Below are positions 54,825 to 64,000 of a stretch of DNA of 64,000 nucleotides, piece by piece. The stretch is from NCBI GenBank assembly GCA_000226015.1, contig JH154743.1, positions 32,431-96,430 on the forward strand, in the 5' to 3' direction. This DNA comes from Mnemiopsis leidyi (lineage: Eukaryota; Ctenophora; Tentaculata; Lobata; Bolinopsidae). The notes under the pieces were generated by a model. That model had not been told where the DNA came from and searched no databases. It worked only from the letters and a program-made list of their open reading frames with translations. Within the stretch, counting starts at the first letter, position 1. The number at the start of each line of letters is the position of its first letter. Made by a program: the position numbers and the translations under genes.

Positions 54825-55661
54825 CGGGAAAAAATGCTATTGAGGATCATTCAAAAGGTCTGCAAGTCGTGGATGACAGTAATAGATGAGGTATAGATTA
54901 TAGACTGACCAACAGTAGCTAAGAAAGTAAAGTATGACGGATTTTACTTTTGCTTTATATTGATTGAATTAAGATACACGAATGCAGAGAAAATTCATAT
55001 TTCTACACATCAGCATTTTAGAATCTAGGCAGCACCAATTGCTAGAATTTTACCTCCTTTTTCATGATTTGTTTGTAATTATTTGATTCCATTATTTGTA
55101 GTTATGAGATTAGTTTGTTTAAACAACTGTCTAAATGAATTATTTATAACGACCAAATTGCTCACAAAGCAATAGTGAAAGGCACTATTTGTTTAAGCAC
55201 ACAACATTGAAGTGAAAAATTAGGCCATTTAAGACAAGTTTTCTGTTTTACACCGGAAATTTAATTACGGAACCTTTCTACTTTCAATGAGAATTTCCTA
55301 CTTTATGTGCAGAATTTAGTTTTAAATCTCTACAGTTGGAATTCTAACTTTTCCGTACACAATCGGACATTCTAGACTCAAAATCGATTCCTTATTAATA
55401 GCATTTGGAAAGCAAGAAGAAGAAAACACGAATTGTCACAATGATGGAAATATCTTAACTAGTTTATTTTAATATCCAAAGTGAATTTAAAATGCATGAA
55501 TTATCCTTTGATTATCAACATGATACGATGAAAAACATTGCAGCCGACGAAAATGACTCAATCTTTGAATAAATATTAGAAGTACACATCAATTTAAAAA
55601 TTGGCTGGTCAGTTTTTTCTGAATTTTGGAAACCATGTAGGAGCAAACAACAGATGATGAC

Positions 55662-56024
55662 TTAAAAATGTCCTTTATCTCTACAAACGTCACTATCCGT
55701 CAATTCTTTCTTGAATCGCTTGGTCAGTGAATCATTTCCTTCGTATAGACATACGTCTCTCGTAACTTTTACCATCTGGTAACTCAGTCGGGGAGAGCTG
55801 GATTGTTTACAGGATGCGCTGGTCAGGGTGTTGAATTGACTGCAGAGCTCCTTCTTGGCTGCGTTACAGAAAGCAATGTAGTTGTTTGTGTGGAGAATTT
55901 TCTTTTTCCTACACATGGTCCGCCCCAGGCTCATCAAGTCAACGGCTGCGTTTGAGTCTGTAGATTTGACGGTGAAGACCAGGCAGGCAGTAACAATTAT
56001 AGATACAACGAGTAGAGTTCTCAT
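55662..56024 (-). CDS. Small secreted cysteine-rich protein
   Basis: A 120-aa single-exon protein with a clear signal peptide (MRTLLVVSIIVTACLVFTVKS, cleavage probably near residue 21). The mature part (about 99 aa) has six cysteines, compatible with three disulfides, and is rich in Lys and Ser: TMCRKKKIL, AFCNAAKKELC, ASCKQSS, RDVCLYEG, SDVCRDKG. I do not recognise the family. The cysteine spacing does not match ShK, Kunitz or EGF. It could be a mucus, nematocyst, immune or extracellular-matrix component. A TATA-like ATTTATA lies about 65 bp before the start on the minus strand. A second, broken copy and a faint relic lie at 59352-59713 and 58190-58440. Confidence 0.75.
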   Translation of the reverse strand: MRTLLVVSIIVTACLVFTVKSTDSNAAVDLMSLGRTMCRKKKILHTNNYIAFCNAAKKELCSQFNTLTSASCKQSSSPRLSYQMVKVTRDVCLYEGNDSLTKRFKKELTDSDVCRDKGHF

Positions 56025-56170
56025 AGCTCTCTGTCTAAATGGAATTGTTATGTCAGTTATTTCATAGTTACATTAGTCTCAGTATAAATAATTGACTAAC
56101 AGAATTGATTTTGAAAGAGACATAACTTCAAATTGTGTTTGTCGTTTGAAGTTATATCTCGAAAAATATT

Positions 56171-56536
56171 TGATGAAGCCACACTCCTCCGAGAACGTTG
56201 ATAAATTTATCGACGCCCTAGATGACGTTCTTAGAAGTCTTGATAGACATAAAAGTAAACAAACCTTGCTAACAGGTGATCTCAATATAGACTTAATAAA
56301 ATTTAGCAATGATAGCCACTGTCAAAACCTTATTTCAGTATTTGAAAAATATGGCTTAGTACAGCTAGTATCTAGACCTACCCGCGTGACGGACCACTCA
56401 GCAACTTTAATAGATCACGTGTACACAAATGACGTGGTAAACGTTATTAGCTGTAATGTTTTAACCACGGACATTTCTGATCACTTGGCCGTCCTCACTA
56501 CACTAACACTAGGACAAGACTTCCATCAGCATAAAA
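56171..56536 (+). mobile_element. LINE endonuclease-domain fragment, cut by the gap
   Basis: The frame carries apurinic-type endonuclease words: TLLTGDLNIDLIKF, then VQLVSRPTRVTDHSATLIDH, VYTND and DISDHLAVL (the catalytic SDH). This is the N-terminal region of a LINE ORF2. It interrupts the right edge of the left duplication copy and ends at the N gap, so whether a longer element is present is unknown. Confidence 0.85.
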
Positions 56537-56550
56537 NNNNNNNNNNNNNN
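56537..56550. other. Assembly gap (14 N)
   Basis: Run of N characters exactly between a LINE fragment and the start of the second duplication copy. True gap size is unknown. Confidence 1.
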
Positions 56551-56814
56551 TCAGCTTAGAAGCACGTGTATCACGCAATGAGTTGTTTCTTGAAAAATAC
56601 ACCCCGTGTGTGTACATAGTATATCGATAGAGACAACTCGTACGGCGAGACATGTGCATGTGTGTCTTTGAAATTATAAATTAATTGATAATTAGAATCA
56701 ACGATTAAAAAAGAAGTGCCATCTCCGTAATCTTAAGTCATTATGGCAAGTAGCTACTAGCTATACATTAAAATTAAAGACAACTAAGGATTGAACTAAG
56801 GACCTGTTTTTCAG

Positions 56815-57186
56815 TACGATACTGCTTGCAGTATACAACAAAAATATCATTGAGTCTGACGACTTTTTGGGTGAAGCTCGCATCTCTCTGAGCGAGTTCA
56901 AATATTTCCACGAGATCGACAACTGGTTCCCCTTAGCGGATCTGGTTTGTAATTTTTAAACTTTAAATCAGAGAAAAGCTTGTTGCTTGTAAAAGTTCAC
57001 ACTGTAATAATCTGGACTAAAACCAGAAACATGTACGATTGTTTCCTCCAACAGAAACACGTAGCCCGACATAGGTCGGAGTGGAGTAAAGGTGCGGTGG
57101 AGCAGGAGCTCCGGGAGGCGCTGGTGGCGCACATCACCTGCCGCTCTCCACAGCTCGTCTTTAATAACACCTCCAACAAGAACAGG
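56815..57186 (+). CDS. Duplicated C2-gene exons 7' and 8'
   Basis: Exon 7' (56815-56944) and exon 8' (57055-57186) keep the same lengths, splice sites and reading frames as 52923-53052 and 53174-53305. I see one amino-acid change (SEFKYFHE for SEFKHFHE); other differences are silent. Because exon 7' starts in phase 2 whereas exon 8 ends in phase 0, exon 8 cannot splice to 7' in frame. These exons can serve only as an alternative pair (6 to 7' to 8') or belong to another allele or partial gene copy. Confidence 0.8.
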
Positions 57187-58189
57187 GTACGGGTAGTTAC
57201 TTTGTTTGTGTAAAAATATGTTTCTACTAATCTACTATACCATGTATACTATACATGTTGAAATGCTAACTATAATTCTTAAAATTGAAGTTTCTCTCCT
57301 TGCCCCTTGCGGCAATATTACCAAATTAGTTACTCTAGTTTGTGTTTTTAATTATAATCTGGTTATCGAATATATTTCCAACAGTCAATGCAATCATTTC
57401 TCAGGTCATTCGACTATCATGTCCCAAAGCCGGACAAAAGTCAAAAATCACAATTGTTAACGGAAAGTTGATTTTTGATAACTGAAGAACGGACCTTGAG
57501 TAAAACGAGCATGGTAGCATAGAAAAATTATCAGAATAGTGACATGAAATAAATCGGACATATCAGTGATTTCGTCTAGAAAAAAAATGCTATCGAGGAT
57601 CATTAAAAAGGTCTGCAAGTCGTGGATGACAGAAATAGATGTAGGTATAGACTATAGACTGACCAACAGTAGCTAAGAGAGTAAAGTATGACGGATTTTA
57701 CTTTTGCTTTATTGAATTAAGATACGCGGATGCAGAGAAAATTCATATTTTTACACATCAGCATTTTCGAATCTAGGCAGCATCAATCACAAATGCAATT
57801 TTTAGAATTTTTACCTCCTTTTTCATGATTTGTTTGTTATTATTTGATTCCATTATTTGTAGTTATGAGATTAGTTTGTTTTAAAAAATTGTCTAAATGA
57901 TTATTTATAACGACCAAATTGCTCACAAAGTTATAGTGAAAGGCTAAGAGTGAATAACAAAAATGCAAAGTGACAACTGATTTCTGGTCAAGCTGAATAT
58001 AAAATTTGTTTCTAATCAGGCGGTAAGCTATGATCTTGTGATCATAGCTAAAAGGATAAAAGGATTTCCTAAAAATGTCCTGTCTTATCTGTTTCCTAAA
58101 CAGTAAACACAAATTATACCTGCTATATCATGTCAAACATATTCGAAACAGTTATTCAAACTCATTTCGACTATTCTTGTGATAGAATT

Positions 58190-58440
58190 CCATCCTCTGA
58201 ACCAACAGACGTCCCTGATAGTCCTTATCATCTGATATCTCAGTCGATAATTGTGTGAGAGTTTACACGAGCTGTTAGGCAAGGTTCTGTGTTGACTACT
58301 TTGCTTTTGCAACTTCGCAAAACTCTTGGTAGCCTGGTGTGTGGATTTATATTATTCTTCCTAGCGTTTGCAAGCCTACTGCCGCGTTGGAATCTGTCGA
58401 GTTCCCGCTGCAAACCAAACAGACTTATATTAACTTCTTG
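58190..58440 (-). pseudogene. Degenerate relic of the secreted cysteine-rich gene
   Basis: On the minus strand, NSTDSNAAVGLQTLGR closely matches STDSNAAVDLMSLGR of the intact gene, followed by weaker HTPGYQEFCEVAK similarity. It lacks an intact signal-peptide region and is broken in several places. It is older than the other two copies. Confidence 0.65.
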
Positions 58441-58590
58441 AAAACAGTGAAAGCTTTTTTAGCACACGACAACAAGTTATATGTTTTACACTGACTTGTC
58501 GGGAATTATTAATTACGGAACCTTACTACTTTCAATGAGCATCGGTTTGTAGTCAAACATCCATAGGGTCAGAGTAGTCATCATAGTTGT

Positions 58591-59016
58591 TCAAGGTTCC
58601 GGGGGTTGGAGGGGTGTATGTTGCTTGCTCCGTCTAGCCATCCTTCCAAGAGAGTCGAGTGTACAGCCAAGCTTCGCCCGAGCTTCAAAGCCGAGTCCAG
58701 ACACGGCTTCAGAGCAGGGGAATTTGGTGGGTAGATAAGCCTGTGCCGCCTTCCTCTTGAGAGACTGTTTGGCTTGAAGGACAGAGTCGTGGGAGTGGTC
58801 AGGAGAAGTCAGCTGGTCGTCCAATGTAGTAATCGGGGCCTGCAACCCTTGCGAAAATCTGCATACTTCCAGTAAGTAGTCTCGTTCTTCTTCTTGTCCA
58901 GCCAGTTCCCGCTCTAATGTACTTGCTAGTAGCATGTGATCTGATTCGGACAAATGTCCGGGAAACGGATATTTGTCCGAACGGACAATTGTCCGAATAT
59001 GCTTGTTAACAGGCAT
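58591..59016 (-). CDS. Unidentified 141-codon open frame in duplication-specific insertion
   Basis: Reads MPVNKHIRTIVRSDKYPFPG and continues with a helical, charged middle (LASTLERELAGQEEERDYLL) and a Lys/Ala-rich part. No domain is recognised. It lies in a segment of about 500 bp present only in the right duplication copy, and its first codons overlap GGACAAATGTCC palindromes at 58945-59045. It could be a transposon-borne fragment or chance coding. Confidence 0.35.
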   Translation of the reverse strand: MPVNKHIRTIVRSDKYPFPGHLSESDHMLLASTLERELAGQEEERDYLLEVCRFSQGLQAPITTLDDQLTSPDHSHDSVLQAKQSLKRKAAQAYLPTKFPCSEAVSGLGFEARAKLGCTLDSLGRMARRSKQHTPLQPPEP

Positions 59017-59047
59017 TCAGACAAATGTCCGTTCGGACAAATGTCCG
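58945..59047. repeat. Cluster of GGACAAATGTCC palindromes
   Basis: The self-complementary word GGACAAATGTCC and relatives (GGATATTTGTCC, GGACAATTGTCC) occur five or six times in about 100 bp, in both orientations. They mark the edge of the insertion in the right duplication copy and may be its subterminal repeats. Confidence 0.75.
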
Positions 59048-59351
59048 CCAATCCACAATCAGACATTCTAGACTCAAAATCGATTCCTAATTAAAAGCAT
59101 CGGGATGCAAGAACAAGAAAACACGAATTGTCACAATGATGGAAATATCTTAACTGGTTCATTTTGAATATCCAAAGTGAATTTAAAATGCATGAATTAT
59201 CTTTTGATTATGATACGATGAGAAACATTGCAGCCGACGAAAATAACTCAATCTCTGAATAAATATCAGAAATACACATTAGTTTAAAATTTGGCTTGTC
59301 AGTTTTTTCTTAATTTTGGAAACCATGCAGGAACAAACGACATATGATGAC

Positions 59352-59713
59352 TTAAAAATGTCCTTTATCTCTACAAACATCACTATCCGTCAATTCTTTT
59401 TTGAATCGCTTGGTCAGTGAATCATTTCCCTCGTATAGACATACGTCTCTCGTAACTTTTACCATCTGGTAACTCAGTCGGGGAGAGCTGGATTGTTTAC
59501 AGGATGCGTTGGCCAGGGTGTTGAATTGACTGCAGAGCTCCTTCCTGGCTGCGTTACAGAGGTAATGTAGTTGTTTGTGAAGAGAATCTTCTTTTTCCTA
59601 CACATGGTCCGCCCAAGGCTCGTCAAGTCAACTGCTGCATTTGAGTCTGTAGATTCGACGGTGAAGACCAGGCAGGCAGTAATAATTATAGATACAGCAA
59701 GTAGACTTCTCAT
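59352..59713 (-). pseudogene. Second copy of the secreted cysteine-rich gene, broken
   Basis: Same signal peptide and N-terminal half as the gene at 55662-56024 (STDSNAAVDLTSLGRTMCRK), with closely similar flanks. It is broken about once, so the cysteine-rich second half is not read in the original frame, though its sequence remains well conserved. It looks young, of the same age as the segmental duplication. Confidence 0.75.
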
Positions 59714-59860
59714 AGCTCTCTGTTCTAAATGGAATCGTTATGTCAGTTATTTCATAGTTACATTAGTCTCAGTAATAAATCATTGACTAACAGAATTGAT
59801 TTTGAAAGAGACATAACTTCAAATTGTGTTTGTCGTTTGGAGTTATATCTCGAAAAATAA

Positions 59861-62800
59861 TTGATGAAACCACACTTTTCTCGAACTTATCATATAGTTG
59901 AATCGTTATGAACATACCATGAAAGGTAAAGAAAAGTTATTGGTGGGAACACCTCTAAAATTGGCTTGTTCCTTGGACAGCCTACCGATTTCGAGATATT
60001 TCCTTGTTATATCTCACATGATCCTAACTAGACGGCACATGCCACGTGATCCGATACGTAATTTCCTGTAACCGGCATCGATTTTCCCTGATCCAAAGTC
60101 TTATCATGGCATCTTAAAGTAGCTAGAACCAGAAAACAACGTTTTTGGACTAATTTTAATGGTTTTGGGGATCTGGAGTACAGAGTTTATTTCACTTGCA
60201 TTTCATATTTTTGCTGAAAAATGCTATAACCTTTTCCTGTCTGAAGTAGGAAGGACAACTGAATCCGACCTTCTGGAGGGTCAGAATCACTGTTTAAAAA
60301 TTATCACAAGTTCAGTCATCAGGCACAGAGGTCATACTCAACAGCATATGACGACTCATTCGGGGTCAAAGCTGCCTGATTATGGACCTCCTACCAAAAC
60401 ATGTCACCAGCCACACATCATTAGAGCCCTTTAAAGACTAAAGTTGCACTTGGCGATTTTATGAGTCAGTTTCCGGACCGGCCGCCGGTGCCAGGGTACA
60501 CTCATCTAAACAGCAACTCTCTACTTATCTGGTGTGCTGTGGGGGGTAATGGAGTATGACGCTGATCCCAGATGCGAGCCCTGCCGAACCTATTAAAAGG
60601 TATCAAAAAGTAAGTATCGAAAACTAACTTATATACCCCGATTATTTGACGTTATCTTGTAATTAAGGTGAAAAGGAACATACGGTGAAAGTTTGAAGAA
60701 AATAATACGGTAGGATCACCTCCAATTTAGAGTTTAAAATTCAATGTTTTCCCTTGGAACGGCCAATTTAGGTGTATTCAATTGGAGCCACCTTGTCGAA
60801 AGGCCTTCTGCTGTCACAATTTTCATAGTACATTAACGTAGGGCGCGATGACAAAATAATGCGTTAAAATAACTGTGTCTACAGTTTGTGTAACGGCAAT
60901 GTGCGCGCACACGTTAGTCCATATATCAGATCATGCGGGAATAACTCACTAATCCTTCTAGTCTCATGCACCATACACTCAAAATGTGATTCAGTTTTGT
61001 GTACTTTAAGTTCCACTTTCAGACATAAAACAGACAACAGACAACTGTGAACATCAGAAATAGTTCACTTTCAGCAAGACATTTTGCATTTTCCGTCATG
61101 TTTAAGTATACGGCTCATTATTATTTGTTGTAAGGAGGTAAGTCGGATTCATGATACCTCGTATCTCACAACCAACTTTACTCGCCAATTTTGTAATTGT
61201 ATCAAAAATCCAAAACAACAGACTTGAACGCCCCCATTTTCTTTTAAGACAGCGGCAGAGTAAAGCCAAAATTTCAATTTATAAAGAAATTAGAACAATT
61301 CACTTTTGTTCCTAAAGTAGGTGCGTCTACCATACAGACCAGTGCGGGTAATTTAAGTTGTTTTCAAATCACGGTACACGTTACACGGCAGATAACTAAG
61401 GTTTTGACAGTTTATACTTTTAAGCAATGGTATAAAAAGCAGTCTCACACCAAAAACGGCGGCGGCGTGCTAAATACCCCGATGAATGTTGATTGTGGAA
61501 TGACGTAACTTAGTGACCACTGATTTTTGGTTTATTTGAAGAAAATGGGCAACAATTAAATCGGCGAAACATCGCGGTGTGCTGAAACTACTTAAAAAGT
61601 ATCCAAGGAAGATTTTTGTATTGAAATTTGTCTTAAGATAAACACCAAGCCATCCGATTCCATTTTCTGTCAAATCCCTTTGAATTCAAAACTTTTATGT
61701 AAGGTTTTAACCCTGTGATGCAAGTCTGGATAATTTTGACACAGCTAAATCAATAATGCTTCGCGTTTCACAAGAATATTTAAAAACTTCACAACTCATT
61801 AAATAATACCAATTTTAACTATACAAATATTTCACCCATATAATTGAACATCGATAACTGATAGATTAAGCATAAATATGCCTTCCTTTTATGGAGGCAT
61901 TTGATCATAGCAGAAGTAGAACATAACTAGCAAGGGCGGTTGACATTGATAATCAAATTCATATTTAATTACTCTTCACAGGACCAACAATAATTTGACG
62001 AGCCAATAGCAACCGAGTAATTACATGCTTACTTTGTGCTCCGTCACTTTGGTTCAATTGTTCATTATTGTGCCCCCATCTTTTACGAAGAAGTATGACC
62101 CGTCGAAATTAAGTTTCTGATCATGACCATTTAATATTTTAATGCCCAACATATTGCTGAACTTAATAAACAAATATTGGGCTGGATCATTGAGCAAACA
62201 TAAGTACTTTCCGATAATGTCTCTTGGAAAAAAGATTCTTGCGTAATGCGTAACAAAATTGAATGATAATCACTACTGTATAATTAAATCCTTTATGCTC
62301 GGAGACTTATCGACTTCGGTTCATAATAAGCCCTTTTCTTTAACAAAAGAGTATGACCCGTCAAAATGAAGTTCCTGACATATTGCCTAACTAAAAAAAT
62401 ATTGGGCTTCATCGTATAGGGAAACAGACGCAAGTTCTTTTCCGATTGTGTCTCTTGAAAAAGGCATTCTTGCGTAATGCTCTATTTTTTGAGCAGAAAT
62501 GAAAAGAAATTGAATAATAAGGAGCCGCAAATAGAGCAGTTAAATGGCGAATGGATATGATCAATCATGCCTTATCGTAATGATGCAGCACCCTTCTTGT
62601 ATAGTAGCGGATAATGCATAAAATAACTCAGCGTTCTGCGGGAGTGCGATAGTTTAACAAAAGAAAGAAGAGTATAAATTTTAAAATTGCACTTCCCGTT
62701 CTCCATTTTGCACCTGCCCAGCTAACTCAGCACTTTACCTTCATAATAAACTTAACATCTTATTTCAGACTCAAAGGCGGGGCCAGGGCTAAACTAAGCA

Positions 62801-62882
62801 CTTGAATAATGAAAATGCACGTTATTGCTTCTTTTGGGGTCGAAAGTTGCACCTTTCTATTAGCAGTAAATTAAATTTCACG
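59861..62882. other. Intergenic region before COPS3
   Basis: No gene recognised over 3 kb. A candidate transposon lies at about 59940-60775, where CACCTCTAAAATTGGC on the left faces a similar word in reverse on the right (GGCCAATTTAGGTG). A diverged ~300-bp tandem duplication lies at 62070-62490. A 91-codon frame at 60159-60434 shows no family features. Confidence 0.5.
62070..62490 (+). repeat. Diverged tandem duplication, ~275-bp period
   Basis: AAGTATGACCCGTCGAAATT, AATATTGGGCT, TCTCTTGGAAAAA and TTCTTGCGTAATGC occur in this order, then again from about 62350 (GAGTATGACCCGTCAAAATG and so on). The copies differ by many substitutions and indels. Confidence 0.75.
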
Positions 62883-63948
62883 TCATTCTAAGAAAGAGAG
62901 AAGTTTCTTAGATTTTCCCTGAACGGGAAAATCCCAGCTTGAGCTTGTAGGCATGTTGTCTTTTCGTGATTCGGACTCAGAGATCTTAGATAGCAGCTTC
63001 GGGTCCAGTGAAACTGCAGTATTTAGTTCCTGAAAATGAGATAGATCGATATCAGGGAAACAAACTTAGAATACCCAATACCCATGAACTAAATCAAGAT
63101 GCAAGAATATATGCCATTATTGTATCATGTATGCAAAACTGTTAAAAAGATTTGTAACTTTTAAAGATCTGTTTTGGCTTTTAAAGAGTTGTAACTTTCA
63201 AATTAATAAGTATTTCACTGCAAATCTAAGGATTCTTCAAACAGTATTACTTTCGCTTTCTGGAAGGACGCCATGCAAGTCTCTAAAGAAGTTTTAAGTT
63301 TTTCGATAGCAGCATCATTATCAAACTCTTCATTGTGCTTGTTGAACCACACCATCCCCTCTTTTTTACCTACGATAAACTTGGTTTAACTCAATATTGA
63401 TAGAACCTGTATATAATGGAAATGAGAATGCTTGAAAGATCACCTGGTGCCGATGATTAACTGATTTTTAACGAGGAGGTTAAAATCAAACTTGCAACGG
63501 AAGATTGATTGGGGGTAAGATGTCCACGATTTGTTGACCATTTGGCCTTCGTCAGAGTTTCGTGAATTTTTTTACCATTACCGTGATCAAATGGTCAAAA
63601 TTTATACCATGATCATGGAAAAATCCAAATTTTCCATGTTCAAGGCCAAGTTTCTTGACCATCGACCATGGGGGAAATTTCAGGGTGTCATGGCAAGTGC
63701 CTTACACCCCCTCCCTCCGATAACTGATAAGATAGTTGACATGGCCATAACATTATAGTTTCGACCCTTGACTTAGCCTATAACTTACATATTTGAGCTG
63801 AGAGATCCCCAGATATTATCATCTTACGGAGTCTTTTCTCGACCTCCTCTACAGATAGCTTAAGATGGCTAGCCAGGGAGCAAAGCTTCAGAGACACGAA
63901 GGTGGATTGAAATTTCTTGACATTCTTTTGACGAATGAACTCCAGCGC
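62883..63948 (-). CDS. COPS3: COP9 signalosome subunit 3, last three exons (gene runs off the window)
   Basis: Exons 63789-63948, 63251-63369 and 62883-63029 join in phase and end at a TGA. The first encodes the winged-helix part of a PCI domain: NVKKFQSTFVSLKLCSLASH, LKLSVEEVEKRLRKMI and ISGDLSAQI. This lines up with CSN3 ([20 protein letters not shown]...MIEDGEIFASI). KKEGMVWF then matches QKDGMVSF, and the final ELNTAVSLDPKLLSK helix matches the CSN3 ending (DQEITVNPQFVQK). The COP9 signalosome removes NEDD8 from cullins. The donor of the middle exon is AAA|GTAATA; reading further would run into a stop. The tail after SESE is not conserved. Confidence 0.85.
63528..63705. repeat. TTGACC-type dispersed repeat, copy in COPS3 intron
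   Basis: TTGTTGACCATTTGGCCTTC, GATCAAATGGTCAAAATTTA and TTCTTGACCATCGACCATGG followed by GGGTGTCATGG match the copy at 205-425. The left part also matches 20830-20870 (TTGACCATTTGGCCTACG...TGGTCAAATGGTCAAAAT). It lies in the intron between the first two visible COPS3 exons. Confidence 0.65.
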
Positions 63949-64000
63949 CTGTGAACAAATTATTCGGATTTTGGAATTGTTTCAGAATATGGCAACTAAG

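Larger units (their letters stand above)
53762..54826. mobile_element. ~1.06-kb insertion in the left duplication copy
   Basis: Absent from the right copy, which reads straight from TTTCGTCTAGAAA to AAAAAATGCTAT. It includes a LINE 3' end (about 54035-54290), a GACGGACG tract (about 54680) and, at its right edge, a hairpin of CTTGCCATTTGGGCCC and its complement around TTC. CCCGTATCTTGCC near the left edge is inverted as GGCAAGATACGGG at the right edge, so a terminal-inverted-repeat element with an internal LINE fragment is likely. Confidence 0.7.
52657..56170 (+). repeat. Segmental duplication, left copy (C2 exons 7-8 and secreted-protein gene)
   Basis: Matches 56551-59860 in order and orientation. 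Starts at CTCAGCTTACAAGCACGTGT and ends with the promoter of the secreted-protein gene (CATAACTTCAAATTGTGTTTGTC...CACAC). The left copy contains an extra ~1.06-kb insertion at about 53762-54826, while the right copy contains extra material at about 57950-59050. Confidence 0.9.
56551..59860 (+). repeat. Segmental duplication, right copy
   Basis: Begins right after the N gap with TCAGCTTAGAAGCACGTGTA (52667 in the left copy) and keeps collinearity through C2 exons 7' and 8', the long non-coding part and the secreted-protein gene. Differences are scattered substitutions and small indels plus the insertions noted for each copy. This is too diverged for a simple assembly repeat of identical reads, but compatible with two haplotypes or a real tandem duplication. 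Confidence 0.9.

Noticed and set aside
60159-60434. 91-codon plus-strand frame
   Set aside because: A hydrophobic start is suggestive, but the remainder has no pattern, and it lies inside a candidate transposon.

Overview
The window is animal nuclear DNA that is AT-rich, with spliced genes, GT-AG introns and many small repeats. The proteins (POLR3B, COPS3, TPGS2, PRPSAP, ENSA/ARPP19, PLPP6, a class A GPCR, carbohydrate sulfotransferases) point to a non-vertebrate metazoan. A cnidarian-grade animal would fit, but nothing in the sequence fixes the phylum. There are two short assembly gaps, at 19570-19580 and 56537-56550. I saw no rRNA, tRNA, CRISPR or retrovirus-like element.

Left part (1-12000): repeats (a ~30-bp satellite at 1490-1930, a LINE 3' fragment at 2878-3433), then an almost intronless rhodopsin-class GPCR (+) at 8405-9727.

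Centre (12011-31617, minus strand): a complete 15-exon gene for POLR3B, the second-largest RNA polymerase III subunit. All 14 junctions could be placed, and the exons sum to 3801 nt in one open frame (1266 aa). Its introns host other genes. A PP6-type phosphatase without introns lies on the same strand in intron 12. Two carbohydrate sulfotransferase copies lie on the opposite strand in the 9.8-kb intron 11, within a duplicated segment; the first copy is frameshifted, the second is intact. That intron also carries two TA-flanked MITEs and a SINE-like repeat.

Right of POLR3B on the minus strand lie a four-exon PRPP-synthetase-associated protein gene (32424-35329), whose first intron holds a large foldback repeat, and a four-exon ENSA/ARPP19 gene (36674-38663). 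ENSA/ARPP19 regulates PP2A-B55 in mitosis. A repeat-rich 5.5-kb stretch follows.

On the plus strand come an F-box/LRR gene (44202-45851), TPGS2 (46109-47029) and a tandem-C2-domain gene (47316-53305). A PLPP6-type phosphatase is nested antisense inside the C2 gene. The C2 gene has one in-frame stop next to a tandemly repeated splice donor. Its last two visible exons are duplicated beyond the second gap, as part of a ~3.3-kb segmental duplication. That duplication also carries a small secreted cysteine-rich protein gene: one intact copy, one broken copy and one faint relic. The right edge holds the last three exons of COPS3 (62883-63948, minus), which continues beyond the window.

Most host genes here are housekeeping genes with unrelated roles. 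The striking theme is architectural: at least four genes or gene copies sit inside introns of two larger genes, together with tandem duplication and many non-autonomous transposons.
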